From: Pseudomonadota bacterium
Lineage (GTDB): Bacteria; Pseudomonadota; Alphaproteobacteria; Rickettsiales; SXRF01
Direction: 5' to 3'
Assembly (NCBI GenBank): GCA_028873275.1
Contig: JAGWLJ010000065.1
Span: 1-7,371 of the forward strand
Length of the DNA stretch: 7,371 bases
Shown: positions 1-6,365 of the stretch, one piece after another
Numbering within the stretch: position 1 is the stretch's first letter
How the letters are laid out: the number at the start of each line of letters is the position of its first letter
The notes under the pieces: generated by a model
Told to the model about the DNA's origin: nothing
The model's input: the letters and a program-made list of their open reading frames with translations, nothing else
Databases searched by the model: none
Made by a program: the position numbers and the translations under genes

Positions 1-1236
1 GTCTACCCGCTGGCCATCTATCCGCTGATGAAATGGACCCGCCGCATGCGCAAGCTCTATTATAAGAGCCAGGAGCAGCTGGGCGCCTTCGGCACGCAGC
101 TTGACGAGGTGTTTCAGGGCATACGCACGGTCAAGGCCTATGTGCGCGAGCCCTATGAAACCGGCCGGGCGAAAACGGCGCTCGATGGACTTTTTAAAAT
201 CTATTTCCGCGCCGCCTGCGTGGGCGCCGCTTCTTCGCCGCTGATGGAGGCGTTGGGCGGCATCGCCATCGGCAGCGTCATCTGGTTCGGTGGCGCGCAG
301 GTGATGGCGGGTGTCACTACCGCCGGCGCGTTTACCTCATTCGTGGCGGCGCTGATCATGGCCTATAAGCCGGCCAAATCCATGACCGGCGTCGGCTCTT
401 CGCTGCAGGAAGGACTGGCCGCCGCCAGCCGCCTGTTCGCCGTGCTCGATACCCAGCCGGTCATCGCCGACCGGGCGGACGCCAGGCCGCTCATCGTGCA
501 GCAGGGCCGTATCTCTTATGACCATGTTACTTTCCATTACGCCGCCAATGCGCCAGCCATCCATGATGTCAGCTTCGAAGTGCCGGCGGGAAAGACGGCG
601 GCGCTGGTCGGCCTCTCCGGCGGCGGCAAATCGACGCTCATGAATCTGCTGCTGCGCTTTTACGACGTCCAGGAAGGCGGTATCAGCATCGACGGGCAGG
701 ACATACGCGGCGTGACGCTCGCTTCGCTGCGCGGGGCAATGGCTTTTGTGCCGCAGGAAGCCATGCTGTTCGACGACACGGTGCGCGCCAATATCGCTTA
801 TGGGCGCGACGGGGCGACGGAAGAGGAAATTATCGAAGCCGCCATGAATGCCGCCGCGGATGAATTCATCCGCAAATTGCCGCAGGGCTACGATACGATG
901 ATCGGCTCGCACGGCGTGCGTCTCTCGGGAGGGCAGCGCCAGCGCATCGCCATCGCCCGCGCCATGCTGAAAAACGCGCCCATCCTGCTGCTCGACGAGG
1001 CGACCTCCTCGCTCGACAATGAATCGGAGCGCAGCATCCAGCAAGCGCTATCCCGCCTGATGCAGGGCCGCACAACGCTGGTGATCGCTCACCGCCTGAG
1101 CACTATCGTCAATGCCGATGTGATCTATGTAATCGAGAACGGCCGCATCATCGAAAGCGGCGACCACCGCGGCCTGATGGCGATGAAGGGAAAATATTAT
1201 CGCCTGTATGCCGAGAATTTTGAGAATATCGCGTGA
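1..1236 (+). CDS. msbA: MsbA-like lipid A ABC exporter (5' end missing)
   Basis: This is the C-terminal 411 residues of a half-size ABC exporter with fused membrane and ATPase domains. The frame is open from base 1, so the start and roughly the first 180 residues lie outside the window (MsbA-type proteins are about 580-600 aa). Residues 1-140 hold the end of the membrane domain, with two hydrophobic helices near 85-104 and 110-125. The ATPase domain follows: Walker A GLSGGGKST (204-212), Q-loop FVPQE with Gln near 252, signature LSGGQ (308-312), Walker B ILLLDEA (328-334) and switch His near 364. All catalytic motifs are intact. MsbA flips lipid A-core across the inner membrane, using ATP. 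The neighbours are all lipid A or Kdo genes, which favours lipid A over a drug as substrate, but sequence alone cannot separate MsbA from related multidrug or lipid exporters. The stop overlaps the next start in GTGA. Confidence 0.9.
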   Translation, partial: VYPLAIYPLMKWTRRMRKLYYKSQEQLGAFGTQLDEVFQGIRTVKAYVREPYETGRAKTALDGLFKIYFRAACVGAASSPLMEALGGIAIGSVIWFGGAQVMAGVTTAGAFTSFVAALIMAYKPAKSMTGVGSSLQEGLAAASRLFAVLDTQPVIADRADARPLIVQQGRISYDHVTFHYAANAPAIHDVSFEVPAGKTAALVGLSGGGKSTLMNLLLRFYDVQEGGISIDGQDIRGVTLASLRGAMAFVPQEAMLFDDTVRANIAYGRDGATEEEIIEAAMNAAADEFIRKLPQGYDTMIGSHGVRLSGGQRQRIAIARAMLKNAPILLLDEATSSLDNESERSIQQALSRLMQGRTTLVIAHRLSTIVNADVIYVIENGRIIESGDHRGLMAMKGKYYRLYAENFENIA

Positions 1237-1907
1237 GCCTTAAAAAACGTATCCTCAAGGCTCCGCAGACGCAGAACCTGATCGCCTGGCTGCTGGCCAT
1301 GTATATCCGGCTGGTTTATTTCACCAGTCGCAGGGACCGCCACGTCGATCCGCTGGCGGTGCCTTATGTGCGCGGCGACGCCAATGCGCTTTTCCTGTTC
1401 TGGCACGGGCGCATGATGATGATGCTCGCCTTTACGCCGCCGGGGCGCAAGATGCGCGTGCTGAGCACTCCGCATCGCGACGGGCAGCTGGGGGCGCGCG
1501 TGGTGCAGCAGTTCGGCAATTACACGATTTACGGCTCCTCGGCGCGCGGCGGCCGCTCGGCGGCGATGGAAATCGTGCGGGCGTTGGAAGCCGGCGACAA
1601 TATCAGCATTACGCCCGAAGGCCCTAAAGGCCCGGCCCAGGTGCTGCAGGGCGGCGCGGTAGCGCTGGCGCGGCTGGCAGGCAAGCCCATAGTGCCGGTG
1701 ACGTTCTCCGCCACGCGCTTTGTGCGCTTCAACAGCTGGGACCGCTTCATGTTGGCGCTGCCGTTCGGACGCATTGCGCTTTGCGTCGGCGCGCCGATCG
1801 TGATAGCGAAAGACGATGATGACGAAGCGGTGCGACTGCATATCGAGCAGGCCATGAACGCGCTGGTCGAGAAGGCCGACGGGCTGACCCATGCTGACCG
1901 CGTCTAA
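1233..1907 (+). CDS. DUF374 lysophospholipid acyltransferase-family protein
   Basis: A 224-residue member of the DUF374 branch of the glycerolipid acyltransferase superfamily, probably acting on lipid A or a related lipid at the inner membrane. Visible landmarks are a hydrophobic N-terminal segment (about 16-30), FWHGR (56-60), the STPHRDG box (78-84, with His81 and Asp83 as the likely HX4D-type catalytic region), GSSARGG (101-107) and TPEGPKGPA (127-135), where Glu takes the place of the Asp I expect in TPDGPRGP. The GTG start overlaps the exporter stop in GTGA and places the hydrophobic segment correctly. A weak GAGAA lies just upstream. The gene runs 17 bp into waaA. DUF374 includes LpxJ of Helicobacter and Campylobacter, a late lipid A acyltransferase that does not need Kdo on its substrate (from memory). 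Whether this protein shares that activity is inference. The gene has short ATG and GAT runs encoding MMMM (61-64) and DDDDE (194-198). Confidence 0.87.
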   Translation: MSLKKRILKAPQTQNLIAWLLAMYIRLVYFTSRRDRHVDPLAVPYVRGDANALFLFWHGRMMMMLAFTPPGRKMRVLSTPHRDGQLGARVVQQFGNYTIYGSSARGGRSAAMEIVRALEAGDNISITPEGPKGPAQVLQGGAVALARLAGKPIVPVTFSATRFVRFNSWDRFMLALPFGRIALCVGAPIVIAKDDDDEAVRLHIEQAMNALVEKADGLTHADRV

Positions 1908-3174
1908 CTACCGGCTGCTGACCGGCCTGCTCTCGCCGCTCATTCCGCTGTGGCTTTTCTGGCGACGCATGAAGGGCAAGGAGGATGCGGCGCGGCTGCG
2001 CGAGCGCTTCGGCTTTGCCCGCCCGCTCCGGCCGCAGGGCATGCTGCTGTGGCTGCATGCCGCCAGCGTCGGCGAGGCCAATTCGGTGCTGCTGCTGATC
2101 GGCAAAATCCGCGAGCGCTTTCCCAAAGTGCATATCCTGCTTACCACCGGCACCGTTACCTCGGCGCGACTGATGGAGAAGCGGTTGCCGGAAGGTGTTA
2201 TCCATCAATACGCACCGGTTGACACGCCGCAGGCCAGCCTTCGCTTCATCCGCTACTGGAAGCCGGACATTGCCCTGTGGGTGGAATCGGAACTGTGGCC
2301 CAACCTGGTCTTCGCTGCCGATTATTACCAGTGCTTCATGGGCATCATCAATGCCCGTCTGTCGGAGCGCTCCTTCGCCGCCTGGCAGAAGCACCCGCAG
2401 CTGATCGGCAGCATGCTCAAATGCTTCAACGTCATCTTCGCGCAAAGCGAGGAGGATGCACGGAGGCTGGAGCAGCTGGGCGCGAAGGAAGCGCTTTGCG
2501 TCGGCAATCTTAAATACGATGCGGCGCTGCTGCCCTGCGACGAAGACAAGCTGATCGAACTGCAAAGCGCCATTGCCGGAAGACCGGTGTGGCTCATGGC
2601 CAGCACGCATCCGGGAGAAGAGGCGCTGGGCGGGCAGGCGCATAGACAGTTATCTGCTCAATATCCGGCATTGCTGACCATTATTGTGCCGCGCCATCCG
2701 GAGCGTGGCGGCGCTATTGCCGCCGAACTGAAAACGCAATGGCGTTCCGCGCAGCGCTCAAAACAGGAGCAGGTTACGGCCGATACGCAAATATACATTG
2801 CCGATACGCTGGGCGAGCTGGGCTTGTTTTACCGCCTGAGCGAGATCGTGTTCATGGGCGGGTCGCTGGTGAAGCATGGCGGGCAGAACCCCCTGGAGCC
2901 GGCGCGGCTTTCCTGTGGCATACTTACCGGACCGCATACGTATAATTTCCAGGCGGTCTACAAGGACATGGAAGCGGCGCATGCCGTGTTGCGCGTAAAA
3001 AACGCGCAGGAGCTGGCGGCAGAGGCTGGCAGGCTGCTGGGCGATGCGGAGGCGCTGGAGGCATTGCAGAAAGCAGCGCGGCGCTGGGTGGAAAGCCAGG
3101 TCGGCGCGTCGGATCGGCTGCTTTCGTTGTTATCGCCGGTGCTCGCTTATGAACCGGGAAAGCGAAGCGCATGA
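1891..3174 (+). CDS. waaA: 3-deoxy-D-manno-octulosonic acid (Kdo) transferase
   Basis: WaaA (KdtA) moves Kdo from CMP-Kdo onto the lipid A precursor at the cytoplasmic face of the inner membrane. The protein has 427 residues, close to the family norm of about 425. An N-terminal hydrophobic anchor spans about 9-24. The GT-B fold follows, with HAASVGE (56-62, where Glu62 matches the family's catalytic base), WVESELWPN (130-138), INARLSERSF (153-162), STHPGEE (238-244), PRHPER (267-272) and the CMP-Kdo-binding stretch GGSLVKHGGQNPLEP (323-337). The ATG at 1891 gives the expected short lead-in before the anchor. No good ribosome binding site precedes it, so translation is probably coupled to the upstream gene, which ends 17 bp inside. 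The number of Kdo residues transferred (one or two) cannot be read from the sequence. Its stop overlaps the lpxK start in ATGA. Confidence 0.96.
   Translation: MLTASNYRLLTGLLSPLIPLWLFWRRMKGKEDAARLRERFGFARPLRPQGMLLWLHAASVGEANSVLLLIGKIRERFPKVHILLTTGTVTSARLMEKRLPEGVIHQYAPVDTPQASLRFIRYWKPDIALWVESELWPNLVFAADYYQCFMGIINARLSERSFAAWQKHPQLIGSMLKCFNVIFAQSEEDARRLEQLGAKEALCVGNLKYDAALLPCDEDKLIELQSAIAGRPVWLMASTHPGEEALGGQAHRQLSAQYPALLTIIVPRHPERGGAIAAELKTQWRSAQRSKQEQVTADTQIYIADTLGELGLFYRLSEIVFMGGSLVKHGGQNPLEPARLSCGILTGPHTYNFQAVYKDMEAAHAVLRVKNAQELAAEAGRLLGDAEALEALQKAARRWVESQVGASDRLLSLLSPVLAYEPGKRSA
3156..3160 (+). promoter_or_regulatory. possible lpxK ribosome binding site
   Basis: GGGAA lies in the last codons of waaA, 10 bp before the lpxK ATG at 3171. 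Spacing is slightly long and the match to AGGAGG is partial. Because the waaA stop overlaps the lpxK start, coupled re-initiation may matter more than this site. Confidence 0.35.
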
Positions 3175-4145
3175 GGACGCCGGCTTTCTGGAATTCACCT
3201 TCGCTGCTGTCAACTTTGCTACTGCCGCTGTCGGTAATCTATGAGATGGGCGCCACCTTGCGGCGCGCATGGACAAAACCGGTGATGCTTCCTGTACCGG
3301 TGATCTGCATTGGCGGGCTGACCGCCGGCGGCGCGGGAAAAACGCCGGTGGCGTTGCATGTCGGCAGAAAACTCAAGGAAAAGCATATCGCTGCTTTCTT
3401 TTTAAGTCGCGGGTATGGCGGGACGGAGATGGGACCGCTGCTGGTCGATCCGGAAGAGCACACGGCAGCGCAGGTGGGCGATGAACCGCTGCTGCTGGCG
3501 CGGGTATTGCCAACGGTTATCGCCAAAGACCGCGTAAACGGTGCGAAGTTTGCCATCGCTCAGGGCGCGAAGGTTATCGTCATGGATGACGGATTCCAGA
3601 ATCCGGCCATTGCTAAAACGCTGTCCTTATTGGTGATCGATGGCGAACGAGGTTTCGGCAACGGGCGGCTGCTTCCTTCCGGGCCGTTGCGCGAGCCATG
3701 GCCACAGGGATGCCGCCGCGCCCATGCCATCATCGTTATCAATAACACGAACCTGCTGCCCGCTTTGCCGCAGGACCGGCCGGTGCTTTTTGCCCGCACG
3801 CAGGCCGCGCCGGAAACGGCGGCGGTCAGGGGCAAAAAAATTATTGCTTTCTGCGGCCTGGCCTATCCGCAGAAATTCTTTGATATGCTGCGCGGGCAAG
3901 GCGCGGAGTTAGCAGAGAGCATTCCTTTCAGTGACCATTATCCATATACGGAAGCCGATATAAAAATGCTGGCGAGAAAAGCGAAAGCCATCCATACGCC
4001 GCTGGTAACAACGCCCAAAGATGCCGTGCGCCTGCCGCCGGCGTTTCGGCAATGGGTAACTGTCGTCGATATAACCCTTTCTTTTGAAAACGATGCGGCG
4101 CTCGATGCGCTGATCGATTACGCTCTGACACATGAAGCGGTTTAA
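3171..4145 (+). CDS. lpxK: tetraacyldisaccharide 4'-kinase
   Basis: LpxK phosphorylates the 4' position of tetraacyl-disaccharide 1-phosphate to give lipid IVA, at the inner membrane. The length of 324 residues is typical. An N-terminal hydrophobic segment (about 11-24) fits the membrane-association helix. Motifs in order are the P-loop TAGGAGKT (51-58), SRGYGG (79-84), GDEP (103-106, Asp104 matching the proposed catalytic Asp), DDGFQN (139-144), GNGRLLPSGPLREP (163-176) and FSDHYPY (253-259, with His256 matching the proposed Asp partner). Asn144 replaces the His of the Escherichia coli DDGFQH motif, which I remember as usual in Alphaproteobacteria. Gly49 stands where most homologues I recall have Asn, just before the P-loop. 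The ATG overlaps the waaA stop (ATGA), with GGGAA 10 bp upstream. The 3' end overlaps the next gene by 14 bp. Confidence 0.96.
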   Translation: MRTPAFWNSPSLLSTLLLPLSVIYEMGATLRRAWTKPVMLPVPVICIGGLTAGGAGKTPVALHVGRKLKEKHIAAFFLSRGYGGTEMGPLLVDPEEHTAAQVGDEPLLLARVLPTVIAKDRVNGAKFAIAQGAKVIVMDDGFQNPAIAKTLSLLVIDGERGFGNGRLLPSGPLREPWPQGCRRAHAIIVINNTNLLPALPQDRPVLFARTQAAPETAAVRGKKIIAFCGLAYPQKFFDMLRGQGAELAESIPFSDHYPYTEADIKMLARKAKAIHTPLVTTPKDAVRLPPAFRQWVTVVDITLSFENDAALDALIDYALTHEAV

Positions 4146-4989
4146 ATACCTCATCGAAACGGCGGGGCTGGCCTGGCTGTTTGCGATTTTTAGAATGCTG
4201 CCGCTCGACGCGGCATCATGGGTAGGCGGGTTTCTCATGCGCGCCATCGGGCCGCTGCTGCCGGCGCATAGAACCGCGGCAAATAACCTCTCCCTGGCGT
4301 TCCCCGCTATGCCGGCGCAGGAAAAACGCCGGCTTCTTGCGGCGATGTGGGATAATCTCGGCCGTACCGCTGCCGAGCTGCCGCATCTGTCCGGAGAAGC
4401 GCTGCATCGACGCGTGACCCTCCATGGGACGGAAAATATTCCTGCGGAGGGCAGGCCGACAATTTTCTTCTCCGGGCATCTGGGTAACTGGGAGCTGACC
4501 TATCCTCTTGCCCATCATCGCGGGTTGCCGGTGACACTGATCTACCGCAAGGCCAATAATCCCTACGTCGATAAGATAATCACGCGCATCCGCGCCACGC
4601 AATCGACCGATATGCTACCCAAAGGCCCCGGCGGCAGCATAAAGCTGGCGCGCACTATCAAGAGCGGCCGGTCGTTGGCCATGCTGGTCGACCAGAAAAT
4701 GAATGACGGCATCTCCGTGCCCTTTTTCGGCCGCAACGCCATGACCGCCCCCGCCATCGCCGAATTCGCCCTGCGCTATGGCATGCCTTTGATTCCGGTG
4801 CGCGTGGTGCGCGTGCGCGGTTGCCATTTCGAGGCGTTCGTCTACCCACCGCTGCACTATGAGAAAACCGGCGATGAAGCCAGGGATGTCCTGGCCATCA
4901 TGACGCAGATCAACGCCCTGCTCGAATCATGGATCCGCGAACATCCGGAGCAATGGTTCTGGGTGCATAAGCGCTGGCCTAGGGATTGA
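4132..4989 (+). CDS. lpxL: LpxL/HtrB-family lipid A acyltransferase
   Basis: A 285-residue late acyltransferase that probably adds a secondary acyl chain to Kdo-lipid IVA from acyl-ACP at the inner membrane. The length is a little under the 300-310 of E. coli LpxL. Visible are an N-terminal hydrophobic region (about 11-24 and 31-43), the HX4E catalytic box HLGNWE (116-121, with His116 and Glu121), YRKANNPYVD (138-147), an MLVDQKM block (184-190), PFFGR (197-201) and the C-terminal EQWFWVHKRW (273-282), all typical of the LpxL/LpxM family. The start lies inside lpxK (14-bp overlap) with no clear ribosome binding site, so coupling is likely. The exact acyl chain and position (LpxL or LpxM type) cannot be told from sequence. 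The final 11 bp overlap the end of xseA on the opposite strand, leaving no room for a terminator between them. Confidence 0.92.
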   Translation: MKRFKYLIETAGLAWLFAIFRMLPLDAASWVGGFLMRAIGPLLPAHRTAANNLSLAFPAMPAQEKRRLLAAMWDNLGRTAAELPHLSGEALHRRVTLHGTENIPAEGRPTIFFSGHLGNWELTYPLAHHRGLPVTLIYRKANNPYVDKIITRIRATQSTDMLPKGPGGSIKLARTIKSGRSLAMLVDQKMNDGISVPFFGRNAMTAPAIAEFALRYGMPLIPVRVVRVRGCHFEAFVYPPLHYEKTGDEARDVLAIMTQINALLESWIREHPEQWFWVHKRWPRD

Positions 4990-6331
4990 CCTTTACTTCC
5001 CCATCCTTGAACACTATCGCCAGCGTTTCTTGCGCTTTTGCCTGCGCGGCGTTCGTCACCAGCTTGCCTCCCATATCTTTTACCAACGCGAAGCCGCGCT
5101 CCAGCACGCGTTGGTAGTTGACGCTCTCCAGCATGGCGGCAAGGTTCTGCAGTTTTTCCTCACAACGTTCGAGTCGGCGCTGCCAGGATTCCTGCATGCG
5201 CGACTGGCATTCATGCAGACGCTCGAGCCCTTTGCGGATATCGCCCAGCAGCAGTTGCGGCTTGAGGTGTGCGGCCATCAGCGCCAGTTGCTGTTCCCGG
5301 CGGGTAAGCGCGGCAGGCAGGGCGGCCAGCAATCGCTCGTCCCAGTCATCGAGCCGTTGGGCGGCGGTCTGCAGCAGCTGTACCGGACGCGGCAGCCCAC
5401 GGCTTAATCCGTCCAGGCGGTCGTGGCGCTGGCTGAGCAGCCGCTGCGTGGCGGCAGAGAGACGGGCATCGAGCTGCTTGAGCCCTAGCCAGAGCTCCTC
5501 GCGCACCGGCACGGCCATCTCGGCGGCTGCGGTGGGGGTAGGAGCGCGACGGTCAGAGGCGTAGTCGATCAACGTCGTGTCGGTTTCGTGGCCGACGGCG
5601 GAAATGAGCGGAATGCGTGAGGCCGCCGCCGCCCGCACGACGATTTCCTCATTGAAGGCCCATAAGTCCTCAATCGAGCCGCCGCCGCGGGCGACGATAA
5701 GGATATCAGGAACAGGGCATTGGGCATTGGGCATTAGAGAATTGAAGCCGTATATAGCTTCGGCCACTTGCGCGGCCGCGCCCTCGCCCTGCACCATCAC
5801 CGGCCAGAGAATGACATGCACGGGAAAGCGGTCGGACAGGCGGTGCAGGATGTCGCGGATGACTGCCCCCGTCGGCGAAGTAATGACACCGACCACGCGC
5901 GGCAGGAAAGGCAGCGGCTTCTTTCGCTCGGACTTAAACAGGCCTTCTTCTTCCAGTTGCTTGCGGCGTTTTTCCAGCAGCGCCATCAGCGCGCCCAGTC
6001 CTGCCGGCTCCATGCGGTCGACGACGATCTGGTAAGAGGATTTGCCGGGATAGGTGGTGATGCGGCCGGTGAGAATCACCTCCAGCCCATCCTCGGCCTT
6101 GAAGGGGAGCTTGCAGGCGTTACCGCGCCAGCAGACGGCGTCGAGGCAGGCATTGTCGTCCTTGACGCGGAAATAGACATGCCCGGAAGCGGCCTGCTTC
6201 CAGCCGGAAATCTCGCCGCGCAGACGCACGACACCGAAATGGTCCTCAACCATGCGCTTGATGGACAGCGAGATTTCGCTGACGGTATAAACCGGCTGGT
6301 TGTGATTGAAGTTGAGGGCGGTTTCTGGCAT
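4979..6331 (-). CDS. xseA: exodeoxyribonuclease VII large subunit
   Basis: XseA is the catalytic subunit of exonuclease VII, a cytoplasmic single-strand DNA exonuclease assembled with several copies of the small XseB, which is not in this window. With the ATG at 6331 the protein has 450 residues, near the 456 of E. coli. An N-terminal OB-fold (about 14-110) contains GEISGWKQAASGHVYF (39-54). The nuclease core follows: VGVITSPTGAVIRDI (147-161), ARGGGSIEDLWAFN (214-227), SAVGHETD (244-251) and RAPTPTAAAE (262-271). The rest, to about 400, is Gln/Arg/Leu-rich and probably coiled coil, and ends in the conserved LERGFALV (410-417). The reading frame is open for another 119 codons upstream to 6688, but that part lies antisense to purD and lacks family similarity, and TVSEISLSIK near the chosen N terminus matches the usual start. 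No clear ribosome binding site is seen. A 7-bp tandem repeat falls in codons 199-206. Confidence 0.96.
   Translation of the reverse strand: MPETALNFNHNQPVYTVSEISLSIKRMVEDHFGVVRLRGEISGWKQAASGHVYFRVKDDNACLDAVCWRGNACKLPFKAEDGLEVILTGRITTYPGKSSYQIVVDRMEPAGLGALMALLEKRRKQLEEEGLFKSERKKPLPFLPRVVGVITSPTGAVIRDILHRLSDRFPVHVILWPVMVQGEGAAAQVAEAIYGFNSLMPNAQCPVPDILIVARGGGSIEDLWAFNEEIVVRAAAASRIPLISAVGHETDTTLIDYASDRRAPTPTAAAEMAVPVREELWLGLKQLDARLSAATQRLLSQRHDRLDGLSRGLPRPVQLLQTAAQRLDDWDERLLAALPAALTRREQQLALMAAHLKPQLLLGDIRKGLERLHECQSRMQESWQRRLERCEEKLQNLAAMLESVNYQRVLERGFALVKDMGGKLVTNAAQAKAQETLAIVFKDGEVKVNP
5715..5735. repeat. three-copy perfect 7-bp tandem repeat in xseA
   Basis: GGGCATT occurs three times without a gap or mismatch (5715-5721, 5722-5728, 5729-5735). 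On the xseA strand it encodes the peptide LMPNAQCP (residues 199-206), between FNS and the conserved PDILIVARGGGS core. Family members I recall have a variable loop here, often Gly- and Pro-rich. The unit length is not a multiple of three, so loss or gain of one or two copies would shift the frame, while three copies keep it. Confidence 0.9.
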
Positions 6332-6365
6332 GGAGAGACGGTAACACAATATTAAGGGATGATAA
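6332..6365. promoter_or_regulatory. divergent xseA/purD spacer
   Basis: Only 34 bp separate the two divergent starts. It is more AT-rich than its surroundings and contains ACAATATTAA (6346-6355). I see no convincing paired -35 and -10 boxes for either direction. Any promoters must extend into the opposite gene: the purD promoter into the 5' end of xseA, and the reverse. Confidence 0.5.
6354..6359 (+). promoter_or_regulatory. purD ribosome binding site
   Basis: AAGGGA lies 6 bp before the ATG at 6366. It supports that start over the out-of-frame ATG at 6359, which overlaps the site itself and opens a reading frame with no family similarity. Confidence 0.7.

Noticed and set aside
1412..1424. 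ATGATGATGATG run giving four Met in the DUF374 protein.
   Set aside because: Four trinucleotide copies in frame cannot shift the frame and fit a hydrophobic part of the protein. It is most likely ordinary coding sequence.
1747..2643. A long minus-strand open frame (298 codons), with similar ones at 337-1044 and 1197-1892.
   Set aside because: They mirror strong plus-strand genes and have Arg-, His- and Gln-rich compositions typical of antisense frames in GC-rich DNA, with no recognisable domain.
3325..3348. Shorter inverted repeat CCGGCG/CGCCGG around the LpxK P-loop codons.
   Set aside because: It is explained by Gly-, Ala- and Pro-rich codons of the motif, and the stem is only 6 bp.
4311..4333. 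Perfect 7-bp inverted repeat GCCGGCG/CGCCGGC with a 9-bp loop.
   Set aside because: It sits well inside the acyltransferase gene and lacks a T-run, and such GC palindromes are expected by chance at this base composition. A terminator or operator is not supported.
5030..6355. Several plus-strand open frames within xseA (for example 5118-5564 and 5768-6355).
   Set aside because: All lie antisense to XseA, which has a full set of family motifs. Their Ser- and Arg-rich translations show no domain.
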